Below are positions 35,869-44,020 of a stretch of 64,000 nt of DNA, one piece after another. Each line of letters starts with the position of its first letter. Within the stretch, counting starts at the first letter, position 1. Under the pieces are notes generated by a model, which searched no databases, was not told the origin of the DNA, and saw only the letters and a program-made list of their open reading frames with translations. A program made the position numbers and the translations under genes. Where the stretch lies: assembly GCA_015689645.1 (NCBI GenBank), contig WVSM01000009.1, positions 1 to 64,000 of the forward strand. Reading direction: 5' to 3'. Origin of the DNA: Rhodobacterales bacterium HKCCE4037 (lineage in GTDB: Bacteria > Pseudomonadota > Alphaproteobacteria > Rhodobacterales > Rhodobacteraceae).

Positions 35869-36336
35869 TCAATACCAGTTCTCTTCGACTTCTTCCATGT
35901 TCTCGAACTGCTCTTCGGTGATGTTGGTCACCCAGGCGAAGTCGTCCGAGCCATCGTCGATCATGCGCAGGCTGCTCATCTCGATCAGCACGCTGTCGTC
36001 ACCGAAGCCGAGGAACCCGGCATCTTCAACGACCAGGCCCGTCAGTTGGCCATCGCGGGACAGCACGACATCTTCGACGGTGCCGATGGTTTCCCAGCTG
36101 TCGCCGACCGCGTCATAGGTGTCGGTCTCGATCCAGTCGGTTTCGCCCATCGCGCCTTCGCCGGTCATCGTGTAGACCGTGCCGCCGATCAGGTTCGACG
36201 AGCGGATCAGGTTCTCGAGGTTACCGGCGTTCACGCGGCCCGAATTCATGCCGGTCTCGCTGGTGTGCGCGTCGGCCAGGGCGATACCTGTCGAGAGTGC
36301 GAGGGCGGAAGCGGTAAGCAATGTCTTGCGTAGCAT
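35869..36336 (-). CDS. Secreted PRC-barrel domain protein
   Basis: 155 aa from the ATG at 36336 behind GGAGCATCACAC. Signal peptide MLRKTLLTASALALSTGIALA with cleavage before DAHTSE. The PRC-barrel region covers about residues 40-130 (LIGGTVYTMTGE, then IGTVEDVVLSRDGQLTGLVVEDAGFLGFGDDSVLIEM in parts). Such periplasmic PRC-barrel proteins are often stress-induced in Rhizobiales and Rhodobacterales. A perfect EcfG-type promoter upstream fits that. The acidic C-terminus ends EEVEENWY. Confidence 0.88.
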   Translation of the reverse strand: MLRKTLLTASALALSTGIALADAHTSETGMNSGRVNAGNLENLIRSSNLIGGTVYTMTGEGAMGETDWIETDTYDAVGDSWETIGTVEDVVLSRDGQLTGLVVEDAGFLGFGDDSVLIEMSSLRMIDDGSDDFAWVTNITEEQFENMEEVEENWY

Positions 36337-36373
36337 GTGTGATGCTCCTTCATTTCGTTTCGTTCGGGAAATC

Positions 36374-36399
36374 AACGGGGCCGGTGGCCATACCGTTCC
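36374..36399 (-). promoter_or_regulatory. EcfG-type general stress promoter
   Basis: On the minus strand GGAAC (36399-36395), a 17-bp spacer and CGTT (36377-36374) match the consensus of the alphaproteobacterial general-stress sigma factor EcfG exactly. The predicted start lies about 30 bp upstream of the PRC-barrel ATG. Confidence 0.75.
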
Positions 36400-36656
36400 T
36401 TGAAAACACCCGGAAATTTGAGATTTTTCTATGGAACTTCAATCGCATGAGACCGTTTCGCGTGCGCGCGCGGCGACGGGTGCGATCCACCGGTTCAGCG
36501 CGGGAAACGCAGTCTTTCGGCGGCGGCGACGGTCTGTGAGGCCGTGTCCCCGGGCCGAGCATCGCGGCCCCGCCCGGCGATCTCGCAGGTCAGCCGTTCA
36601 CACGCTATTGAGAGTGCCGCGGCGCGCGCGTAGCGTGGCCGCGAAGGAGACATGCC
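36400..36656. other. Divergent intergenic region
   Basis: With the EcfG promoter this forms a 320-bp gap between the PRC-barrel and class III aminotransferase genes. It includes an AT-rich patch (about 36408-36440) and, before the ATG at 36657, a GAAGGAGAC ribosome-binding site. No further gene or repeat was seen. Confidence 0.55.
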
Positions 36657-38024
36657 ATGACCACTCACGCCCCGAATTCCTGGGAAGCCCGCGCCGAGGC
36701 GCATTCGCTTTACGGCTTCACCGACCTGCCCTCGGTCCGCGAACGCGGCACGGTCGTCCTGACCCATGGCGAAGGGCCCTATGTCTTCGACACCAACGGG
36801 AAAAAGTACCTCGACAGCAACTCGGGGCTTTGGAACATGGTCGCGGGGTTTGATCACAAGGGCCTCGCCGAGGCGGCCAAGACACAATACGACCGCTTCC
36901 CCGGCTACCATGCCTTCTTCGGGCGGATGAGTGACCAGACCGTCGCCCTCTCCGAGCGGCTGATCGAGGTCAGCCCCTGGGACCGCGGCAAGGTGTTCTA
37001 CACCAACTCCGGCTCCGAGGCGAATGACACCATGGTCAAGATGCTGTGGTTCATGGCGCGGCAGGAAGGCACGCCGCAGAAGCGCAAGATCCTGACGCGG
37101 GGCAACGGATATCACGGGGTGACGGCTGTCGCGGCCTCGATGACCGCGAAGCCCTATAACGAGCTGTTCGGCCTGCCGCTGGAGGGGTTCATCCACCTCA
37201 CCTGCCCGCATTACTGGCGCGAGGGCCGTGACGGGGAAAGCGAGGCGGAGTTCACGCAGCGCCTTGCGACGGAACTGGAAGACGTGATCGCCCGCGAAGG
37301 CGCGGACACGATCGCGGGCTTCTTCGCCGAGCCGGTTCTGGGTGCGGGCGGGGTGATCCCGCCGCCGGAGGGCTATTTTCAGGCGATCCAGGCGGTGCTG
37401 AAACGGCACGACATCCCGCTGATCTCGGACGAGGTGATCTGCGGCTTCGGGCGCACCGGCAACACCTGGGGCTGCCAGACCTACGATTTCGTGCCTGATG
37501 TCATCATCTCCTCCAAGGCGCTGACCGCCGGATATTTCCCGATGGGCGCGGTGATGCTGGGGCCGGAGATGACCGACCGGTTGCAGGGCGCAATCGACCC
37601 GGTCGAAGAATTCCCGCACGGCTTCACGGCGTCGGGCCACCCGGTCGGCTGCGCGGTGGCGCTGAAAGCCATCGACGTGGTGCTGGAAGAGGGTCTGCTG
37701 GACATGGTGCGCGCCGGCGCTGGCCGGATGGAAGCAGGGCTGCGCGAAGTGGCCTCCCACCCCAACATCGGCGAGTTGCGCGGCGTGGGTTACATGTGGG
37801 CGCTGGAGGCGGTGCGGGACCGCGACGGGAAGGTGCCCTTCGAAGGCCACCTGAGCGTCAGTGAGCGGATCGCCAACACCTGTACCGACCACGGGCTGAT
37901 CTGCCGCCCGCTGGGGCAATCGGTGGTTCTGTGCCCGGCCTTCACGCTGACCGACGGCCAGATGGACGAGATGTGCGAGAAACTGGACGCGGCGCTGAAA
38001 CAGGTGTTTGCCGAACTCGCGTGA
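36657..38024 (+). CDS. Class III omega-aminotransferase (putrescine/beta-alanine-pyruvate type)
   Basis: 455 aa PLP fold-type I enzyme. FYTNSGSEANDTMVKMLWF (phosphate loop), GYHGVTAVAASMT, LISDEVICGFGRTG with D258/E259, and the aldimine K287 in SSKALTAGYFPMGAV. Similar enzymes (SpuC, beta-alanine-pyruvate aminotransferase) transfer the amino group of putrescine or another omega-amine to pyruvate, which fits the neighbouring PuuA/PuuB-like genes. Start ATG at 36657 with GAAGGAG upstream. Confidence 0.9.
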   Translation: MTTHAPNSWEARAEAHSLYGFTDLPSVRERGTVVLTHGEGPYVFDTNGKKYLDSNSGLWNMVAGFDHKGLAEAAKTQYDRFPGYHAFFGRMSDQTVALSERLIEVSPWDRGKVFYTNSGSEANDTMVKMLWFMARQEGTPQKRKILTRGNGYHGVTAVAASMTAKPYNELFGLPLEGFIHLTCPHYWREGRDGESEAEFTQRLATELEDVIAREGADTIAGFFAEPVLGAGGVIPPPEGYFQAIQAVLKRHDIPLISDEVICGFGRTGNTWGCQTYDFVPDVIISSKALTAGYFPMGAVMLGPEMTDRLQGAIDPVEEFPHGFTASGHPVGCAVALKAIDVVLEEGLLDMVRAGAGRMEAGLREVASHPNIGELRGVGYMWALEAVRDRDGKVPFEGHLSVSERIANTCTDHGLICRPLGQSVVLCPAFTLTDGQMDEMCEKLDAALKQVFAELA

Positions 38025-38089
38025 GAGCGGCTTATCAAGGTTGACGAGCAGGCCTATAACCCTGTTATCAATACGCTTTCCTCTTCTCG

Positions 38090-38824
38090 TTAATCCTTTG
38101 GAAAGGTCACGCGCGCTGAGCGGTCCGTGGTGTCCCGCGCGGCGAGGGCCTGTGCGTGGCCGACCCGTCGCCATCTCTGGAACGTCGGCATCCACACCGG
38201 TTTCAGAAGCACAAGGCCGATTCCGTAGATACGCAGGATAATCCGCCGCCACCCCCTATGGCGGGAGTGTTGCAGGGCGGTGTAGTCGCGGGCTGCGCCG
38301 TAGAACGCCTTGTCTGAGATCTCTCCGAAGATGCGCTGACGCTCTGCGTCCAAGGCGGGCGCGGCCTTCCCGACCGCGCTCCCCATCTCCTCCTCGGCAA
38401 GACACATCGCGCGCCCGAGATCGCCATGGGTATGGGCGCGCGCTCCAACGGAAATGAGGATCAGGTGGGCCGTAATCGGAGACCGGATGGTCTGATGCCT
38501 GGCCAGCCTGTGATAGGCGCGCCAATGGGGAGAGACCGTGTCGAGGGGCTGTGTCAGTCGGTCGACACACTCCAACCGGTAGAGCCGCAGGAAATGGCAG
38601 ATCACCCGGTAGGCGAATGCGCTGTCCTGCCTCTCAGCCAGAAGCGCCAGCCAGCGGCGGGTGACGGCGAGGTAGAGTTCCGCGAAGAGGTAGTGGATAT
38701 GGTCCGGGCCATCCGGATCAGCCGCACGAAACGTGGCCGTGATGTCCGCAAGCTCGGCTTCGACCTCCTCGGCCCTGCACCTCCAGAAGCTCAAATCGCC
38801 ATGGGAACGGGGCTGGGACGTCAT
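38090..38824 (-). CDS. Hypothetical helical protein (DUF5995-like)
   Basis: 244 aa, no signal peptide. Mainly helical with a hydrophobic, possibly membrane-associated stretch near residue 205 (IILRIYGIGLVLLKPVW). HWRAYHRLA, followed by SPITAHLILISVGARAHTHGDLGRAM, resembles the H/N-A-H-x(n)-D-L pattern of DUF5995 proteins, but this is a weak match made by eye. It lies between amine-catabolism genes and the PHA locus, convergent with the aminotransferase. Function is unknown. Confidence 0.6.
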   Translation of the reverse strand: MTSQPRSHGDLSFWRCRAEEVEAELADITATFRAADPDGPDHIHYLFAELYLAVTRRWLALLAERQDSAFAYRVICHFLRLYRLECVDRLTQPLDTVSPHWRAYHRLARHQTIRSPITAHLILISVGARAHTHGDLGRAMCLAEEEMGSAVGKAAPALDAERQRIFGEISDKAFYGAARDYTALQHSRHRGWRRIILRIYGIGLVLLKPVWMPTFQRWRRVGHAQALAARDTTDRSARVTFPKD

Positions 38825-39056
38825 GAAAATGGTCTCGATTTAGCGCCACATGGACGGTGCGTGCTCATGGTGTTTTGCCAACGCTAGACCTGTTTTGGTC
38901 GCGTCGCTACCGATTGGCCCCTGAACGGCGGTCGCTCCGGGCCGCAGGCGGTCCGCCGTTTTGCATTTTCATGGAACAAAGATGGGCAGTTTTCGCGCCA
39001 CGTCAGGCCGAAGGCGCGGGCGGAGGGGGCGAAGGGGCGTTAACCTTGATGAGGGG

Positions 39057-39362
39057 TTACTGCGCCAAAACCTGCTGGCAGCGGGCGGAGGCGGCGACGA
39101 CGCGGTCCATCTCGTAGAAATGGTCGGCATTGGTGGGCTGGGTGACGGCCTGCATCTCGGCCGCCGTGCGGGCAAGGCGCGCGGCGGCGGCGCGGCGTTC
39201 GCCAAGGTCAGGCGCGGTTTCACACAGTGAAAAATCCGCCATCGCCGCAAGATAGGGACTTTGATACTCGGGCGCTGGCCCCCCGAAAAGCCCCGAAAGC
39301 AGACCGCAACCGGATGGAAGCACCGCCAGAAGGAGCAGGGATATCAGACGGATGGTGGGCAT
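39057..39362 (-). CDS. Small lipoprotein (uncharacterised)
   Basis: 101 aa. The signal peptide carries a lipobox, LPSGC, so the mature N-terminal Cys (C19) would be lipidated. The rest is helical with two Cys (SLCETAP and ARCQQVLAQ) and the pattern EMDRVVAAS. The ATG at 39362 directly abuts the phaR stop, suggesting co-transcription downstream of phaR. Function unknown. Confidence 0.75.
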   Translation of the reverse strand: MPTIRLISLLLLAVLPSGCGLLSGLFGGPAPEYQSPYLAAMADFSLCETAPDLGERRAAAARLARTAAEMQAVTQPTNADHFYEMDRVVAASARCQQVLAQ

Positions 39363-39920
39363 TTACATCTTGCTGAGCTTGCTTTGCAATTCGGCGAGCT
39401 GGCGCTTGATCTCGTCGAGTTCCTCGGACGGCGCGGTCTCGCCCTCGTCGTCGGGCGCGTGGCCTTCGCCGGGCACTGTCCCTGCCGTCATGCCGCCGGT
39501 CATTGCCTTGAAGAACGCCTCCTGGTTGGCGCGCATCGCCTCGAACCCGGGCATGGAGGCCATCGGGTTGATCGCGGCCATGTTGTCCATCATCTTCGAT
39601 TGCCCCTGCTGGAGCATCTCGAAACTCATGGCGAGGAAATCGGGCACCACGGATTGCGCCTTGGAGGTGTAGCTGCGCACGAGATCGTTGAGCACGGCGA
39701 TCGGCAGCACGCTTTCGCCGCGGCTTTCATGTTCGGCGATGATCTGCAGGAGATACTGGCGCGTCAGGTCGTCACCGGATTTCAAGTCGACGATCTTCAC
39801 GTCCCGGCCCGCGCGGATGAACCCCGCGATGTCTTCCAGCGTCACGTAATCGGAGGTTTCGGTGTTGTAGAGCCTGCGCGAGGCGTAGCGTTTGATCAGC
39901 AGGTGATTATCGTCGGCCAT
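39363..39920 (-). CDS. phaR: Polyhydroxyalkanoate synthesis repressor
   Basis: 185 aa, start ATG at 39920 behind AGGAGGG. The N-terminal PHB/PHA accumulation regulator DNA-binding domain is clear: LLIKRYASRRLYNTETSDYVTLEDIA, then GRDVKIVDLKSGDDLTRQYLLQIIAE. It represses phaP and itself and is released by binding PHA granules. A CGCTGC-N8-GCAGCG inverted repeat upstream suggests autoregulation. The C-terminal coiled-coil (DEIKRQLAELQSKLSKM) probably oligomerises. Confidence 0.95.
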   Translation of the reverse strand: MADDNHLLIKRYASRRLYNTETSDYVTLEDIAGFIRAGRDVKIVDLKSGDDLTRQYLLQIIAEHESRGESVLPIAVLNDLVRSYTSKAQSVVPDFLAMSFEMLQQGQSKMMDNMAAINPMASMPGFEAMRANQEAFFKAMTGGMTAGTVPGEGHAPDDEGETAPSEELDEIKRQLAELQSKLSKM

Positions 39921-39939
39921 CTTCGTGTCGCCCTCCTGT

Positions 39940-39959
39940 CGCTGCAGTGCAACGCAGCG
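39940..39959. promoter_or_regulatory. Candidate PhaR operator upstream of phaR
   Basis: Inverted repeat CGCTGC-N8-GCAGCG, 20 bp before the phaR ATG. It contains the CTGC/GCAG words reported for PhaR targets and is similar in sequence (CTGCAGTGCA) to the operator in the phaP promoter. Confidence 0.55.
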
Positions 39960-40107
39960 CATGGACGGAGCCTACGCCGCGTTTGCGAGACAATGCAATC
40001 GCCGAATTTTCAGGCATTCTTTGACAAGATAGCGCCGACTTTACGCCGATGTGCTGCACTGCCGCGATATCACGTGCAGGGCCAGGCGCCAGCAATTGCG
40101 CTGCAAT

Positions 40108-40142
40108 GCAAAAGGCGGGCCGCGCAGTCTGCGGGCCCGCCT
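40108..40142 (-). terminator. Terminator downstream of phaP
   Basis: Arms AGGCGGGC (40113-40120) and GCCCGCCT (40135-40142) with an inner GCGC/GCG extension; on the minus strand followed by TTTTGC. It lies about 75 bp past the phaP stop. Confidence 0.65.
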
Positions 40143-40215
40143 CTCGCTTGGCGCGCGTTCCCGGGGGAGGACCAGGTGGCGCGCCGTCAGTCTCGTCTTG
40201 CCTGAACGGCCCCGC

Positions 40216-40671
40216 TTACTTCGCGGCGGCAGTCGCTTTCTTGGCAGCGGTCGTCACGTCGGACGTTGCTTTCTTGACGGCTGCGGTGGCTTCTTCAGTG
40301 GCTTCCTTGCCAGCGGCCATCATCAGCTCGACGGTTTTCATCTGAACCTTCTTGGCAACTTCTGCGAAGGCGGCCATGGATTCAGCGGCCATTTCAGCCT
40401 GTGCCGATGCGAAATCGGTCATGGCTTTGGTGTAGTCCGACGGCTCGTCCTTGACGGCGGCAACGTCGCCCATCTTCGCGATGGTGTCTTTGGTCCACTT
40501 CGAGGAGATCTCGGTGGATTTCTCGGCGGCGTCGAGGGCAACTTTCGCCATTTTCTCGGCGGTTGCGGCCTGCGATTTGAACGCGTCGTTGTAGGCGGAC
40601 ATGTCCATCGGGAACGATGCCATCATTTCGGTCATGTATTTCGTGAAGTCGGGGGTGGCTGCTTTTGCCAT
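40216..40671 (-). CDS. phaP: Phasin (PHA granule-associated protein)
   Basis: 151 aa, Ala/Lys/Met-rich, entirely helical and lacking Cys. Start ATG at 40671 (MAKAATPDFTKYMTEMM), with an AATTC-spaced weak ribosome-binding site. The core resembles the phasin domain (SYNDAFKSQAATAEKMAKVALDAAEKS in parts), and the C-terminus is a Lys/Ala-repeat (AAVKKATSDVTTAAKKATAAAK) that may coat granules. It sits between phaR and phaC and is controlled by the promoter/operator at 40746-40796. Confidence 0.93.
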   Translation of the reverse strand: MAKAATPDFTKYMTEMMASFPMDMSAYNDAFKSQAATAEKMAKVALDAAEKSTEISSKWTKDTIAKMGDVAAVKDEPSDYTKAMTDFASAQAEMAAESMAAFAEVAKKVQMKTVELMMAAGKEATEEATAAVKKATSDVTTAAKKATAAAK

Positions 40672-40745
40672 GATGAATTCTCCAGTCTGTGCCCGCAGGG
40701 GCTGAGTGTTTACCCGGGGTGCGGGCGATTGCTGCGTGTGCACAG

Positions 40746-40796
40746 AATATGGATGCTGCAGTGCAGAAAGTCAAGGCTTTTTCTGCACTGCAGCAT
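40746..40796 (-). promoter_or_regulatory. phaP promoter with embedded PhaR-type operator
   Basis: On the minus strand TTGACT (40774-40769), a 17-bp spacer and CATATT (40751-40746). The spacer is filled by CTGCACTGCAG. A perfect 17-bp inverted repeat pairs 40753-40769 with 40780-40796 (10-nt gap), giving two copies of the operator word, one between -35 and -10 and one just upstream of -35. PhaR binding here would block RNA polymerase. The repeat may also act as a terminator for phaC. Confidence 0.75.
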
Positions 40797-40816
40797 GGAG
40801 AAAGAATCCAATGGAT

Positions 40817-42676
40817 TCAGGCTGCTGCGCCTTCTTTCACGTAGGTTCCGGGTGCCGGACCGAGAATCTCGCGCCCGTCCGCGCCGGGCACACGTGCGGC
40901 CACCTTCGCGCCGGATCGCTTGGCCAGCCACTTCTCCCACAGCGGCCACCAGGAGCCTTCGTGCCGCGTGGCGCCATCCAGCCATTCGTCGGCCGTGCCA
41001 GTGACCGTGTCGTTCACGTAATGGCCGTATTTCTTCTTCGACGGCGGGTTCACGATCCCCGCGATATGGCCCGATTCCGACAGGATGAAGGTCTTGTCCT
41101 TCGCGCCCATGTTGGTGACACCCCGGAAACAATCGACCCAGGGCGCGATGTGGTCGGTCTTGCACGCCACGGCGCAGAGCGGGACGGTCACGTCCTTCAG
41201 CGACAGGGTCTCACCGCAGAGCTCGAACCCGTCGCCCGCAAGCTGGTTGCCCTGGCAGAGGCCGCGCAGGTACTGCATCGTCATCTTGCCGGGCAGGTTG
41301 GTGCTGTCGCCATTCCAGAACAGCAGGTCGAACGCGGGCGGCGCCTCGCCCATCATGTAGCTGCGCACGGCGGGGCCGTAGATCAGGTCCTTGGAACGCA
41401 GGAACGACATGGTCTTGGACATGAAGTAGCTGCTCAGCACGCCGTCCTGCTCGATCTGCCGTTCGATGGCATCGACGAAATCGTCCTGCAGGAAGGGCGT
41501 GAACTCGCCCTGCTGGGAAAAGTCGGTGAGCGTGGTGAAGAAGGTTGCGGACTTGACCGACTTGTCGCCGCGCTTCTTCATCAGCGCCAGTGTCAGGTTC
41601 AGGGTCGTGCCGGCGATGCAATAGCCCACCGCGTTGACCTGCTTCTCGCCGGTGATCTGCTTCACCTGCTCGATCGCGGTCAGGTAGCCGTCCTCGATGT
41701 AATCCTCCAGCCCGACATCGGCATAGCTCGCGTCCGGGTTCTTCCAGCTGACGACGAACAGGGTGTAGCCCTGCTCCACCGCCCACTTGATGAGGCTGTT
41801 CTGCGGCTTCAGGTCGAGGATGTAGAACTTGTTGATCCAGGGCGGGAAGATGATGAGCGGGGTCTTGTGCACCTTCTCGGTCGTCGGCGCGTACTGGATC
41901 AGCTCAAGCATCCGGTTGCGATAGACGACGGAGCCTTCGGAGGTGCCGATATTGCCGCCCACTTGGAACGCGTTCGGGTCGGCCAGCGTCGGCAAGATTT
42001 CCCCGTGGTGGCTTTCCATGTCCCGCACGAGGTTCTCCAGCCCCTGCACGAGGCTTTCGCCCTCGGTCTCGACGGCCTTCTCCAGCGCGTCGGGGTTGGT
42101 GGCGAAGTAGTTGGTGGGCGAGAACAGCTCGATCACCTGGGAGGCGAAGAACTCCACCCGCTGCTTGTCCTTCGGCTCCAGCCCTTCCAGCTCATCCACC
42201 GCCTTGCGGATCGCCTCGGACCCCATCGCGTACTGGTGGCGGACGAAGTTGAAATAGGGATGCGTGCGCCAGAGCGGGTTCGCGAACCGCTTGTCATCGG
42301 GCAGGCCGTCATCGTCCAGAAGCGGCATCTTGCCTTCGGCGACGGCATTCTGCATCTCGATGAAATGCGCCATCGCCTGCCCCCAGTATTGCGCCTGGGT
42401 TTCCAGCAGCTTGCCGGGGTTGGTCATCATCTCGGACCAATAGGCGAGGCCGGCCTTCATGTAGAGATCCTGCCCCGGTCCCTGCAGCCCCGCATCGGAT
42501 GGCGTGCGTTGCCCCATCGCGGCGACGAGACGCTTGGACAGCTCCTCCACCTTGGCCAGATTCGCGTTCAGCTTGACCAGATGCGCGCCGTCGTCCGATG
42601 CAACCTCTTGGTCCGCATCGCTTTCGTTGTTTTCTCGTCCCACCTTGATTTCCCGTCTCAGATGCCGCATGTGCAT
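40817..42676 (-). CDS. phaC: Class I polyhydroxyalkanoate synthase
   Basis: About 619 aa if started at the ATG at 42676. ATG 42670 and GTG 42643 are alternatives, and no start has a strong ribosome-binding site. The PHA synthase domain shows the lipase-like nucleophile C353 in AVGYCIAGTTLNLTLALM, with LIIFPPWINKFYILDLKPQNSLIKWAVEQG (in parts) before it, and the catalytic His region SESGHIAGIVNPPSKKKYG. It polymerises 3-hydroxyacyl-CoA. It is divergent from phaZ with a 78-bp gap that holds no strong dyad. Confidence 0.95.
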   Translation of the reverse strand: MHMRHLRREIKVGRENNESDADQEVASDDGAHLVKLNANLAKVEELSKRLVAAMGQRTPSDAGLQGPGQDLYMKAGLAYWSEMMTNPGKLLETQAQYWGQAMAHFIEMQNAVAEGKMPLLDDDGLPDDKRFANPLWRTHPYFNFVRHQYAMGSEAIRKAVDELEGLEPKDKQRVEFFASQVIELFSPTNYFATNPDALEKAVETEGESLVQGLENLVRDMESHHGEILPTLADPNAFQVGGNIGTSEGSVVYRNRMLELIQYAPTTEKVHKTPLIIFPPWINKFYILDLKPQNSLIKWAVEQGYTLFVVSWKNPDASYADVGLEDYIEDGYLTAIEQVKQITGEKQVNAVGYCIAGTTLNLTLALMKKRGDKSVKSATFFTTLTDFSQQGEFTPFLQDDFVDAIERQIEQDGVLSSYFMSKTMSFLRSKDLIYGPAVRSYMMGEAPPAFDLLFWNGDSTNLPGKMTMQYLRGLCQGNQLAGDGFELCGETLSLKDVTVPLCAVACKTDHIAPWVDCFRGVTNMGAKDKTFILSESGHIAGIVNPPSKKKYGHYVNDTVTGTADEWLDGATRHEGSWWPLWEKWLAKRSGAKVAARVPGADGREILGPAPGTYVKEGAAA

Positions 42677-42754
42677 ACTAGCGGGACCAAGGTGAGGGGG
42701 TCCACGCGACGAAATGATCCGGGCACGTCCCGGTCTCGGCGCTTGGAGTAGCTC

Positions 42755-44020
42755 ATGCGGTACATGCTTTCTTACGATCTTGCGGAATCGATGCGAGTCA
42801 CGAACCAGTGGATGGGCGCGACCGCCCGCGCCATGTGTTCCTATCCCGCGCTGGGACTGGTCGCGAACCCGATGATCCAGATGACCGCCGCCTGGGGCGA
42901 AGTGACCGAGCGCAGCTTCGCGCGCATGGTCGCCAAGCCGGACTGGGACATCGACTCCGTTCCCGGTGAAGATGGCCGCGACCACGTCGTCTCGATCCGC
43001 AAGGTTGTCGAGCGCCCGTTCGGCGATCTGATCCGGTTCGAGGTCCAGGGCCGCGCGCCCACCGGCCGCAAGGTTCTGCTGGTGGCACCGATGTCGGGCC
43101 ACTACGCCACGCTCCTGCGCAAGACCGTCATCTCGCTCCTGCCCGATTGCGACGTCTACATCACCGATTGGCACAACGCCCGCGACATTCCCGTCAGCGA
43201 GGGCAAGTTCGATATCGAGGATTACACCCGCTACCTCGTTGATTTCATGCGCGAGATGGGGCCGGACACCAACGTGATCGCGGTCTGCCAGCCCGCCCCG
43301 CTGGCGCTGGCCGCCACCGCTTACCTGGCCGAGGAAGACCCGGATGCGCAGCCCCGCACCCTGACGCTGATCGGCGGGCCGATCGACCCCGACGCCGCCG
43401 CCACCGACGTGACCGATTTCGGACGCCGCGTGACGATGGGCCAGCTCGAGAAATTCGTGATCCAGCGCGTCGGCTTCAAATATCCCGGCGCGGGACGTCT
43501 CGTCTATCCGGGCCTGCAACAGCTGTCGTCGTTCATGGCGATGAATGCCGAGAAGCACGCCAAGGCCTTCACCGACCAGATCCTGCGCGTCTCGAAGGGC
43601 GAGGCCTCGGACCACGACAAGCACAACACCTTCTACGACGAGTATCTCGCGGTCATGGACATGACGGCGGAATTCTACCTGTCGACGGTCGAACGCATCT
43701 TCAAGAACCGCGACATCGCGCGCAATGTGTTCGAAGTGGATGGCAAGCCGGTGGACATCGGCAAGATCACCACCGTCGCGGTGAAGACGGTCGAGGGCGG
43801 CAAGGATGACATCTCGGCCCCCGGCCAATGTGTCGCCGCGCTGAATCTGCTGACCGGCCTGCCGGAGGACAAGAAGGCCTCGTATCTCGAACCGAAGGCC
43901 GGGCATTACGGCATCTTCGCGGGCAGCAGCTGGCGCAAGAACATCCGGCCGCTGGTGCTGGAGTTCATCGACGCCAACGCCAAGTCGAACGTCGTGCCGC
44001 TGAGCGAGAAAGCCGTGTGA
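42755..44020 (+). CDS. phaZ: Intracellular polyhydroxyalkanoate depolymerase
   Basis: 421 aa, ATG at 42755 after TTGGAGTAGC. The alpha/beta hydrolase fold has a Cys nucleophile, C178 in VIAVCQPAPLALAA, as in intracellular PhaZ (a Cys in place of the lipase Ser). APMSGHYATLLRKTV, DVYITDWHNARDIP and the C-terminal PKAGHYGIFAGSSW with the catalytic His are family marks. It mobilises stored PHA. Its stop overlaps the GTG start of the next gene (GTGA). Confidence 0.93.
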   Translation: MRYMLSYDLAESMRVTNQWMGATARAMCSYPALGLVANPMIQMTAAWGEVTERSFARMVAKPDWDIDSVPGEDGRDHVVSIRKVVERPFGDLIRFEVQGRAPTGRKVLLVAPMSGHYATLLRKTVISLLPDCDVYITDWHNARDIPVSEGKFDIEDYTRYLVDFMREMGPDTNVIAVCQPAPLALAATAYLAEEDPDAQPRTLTLIGGPIDPDAAATDVTDFGRRVTMGQLEKFVIQRVGFKYPGAGRLVYPGLQQLSSFMAMNAEKHAKAFTDQILRVSKGEASDHDKHNTFYDEYLAVMDMTAEFYLSTVERIFKNRDIARNVFEVDGKPVDIGKITTVAVKTVEGGKDDISAPGQCVAALNLLTGLPEDKKASYLEPKAGHYGIFAGSSWRKNIRPLVLEFIDANAKSNVVPLSEKAV

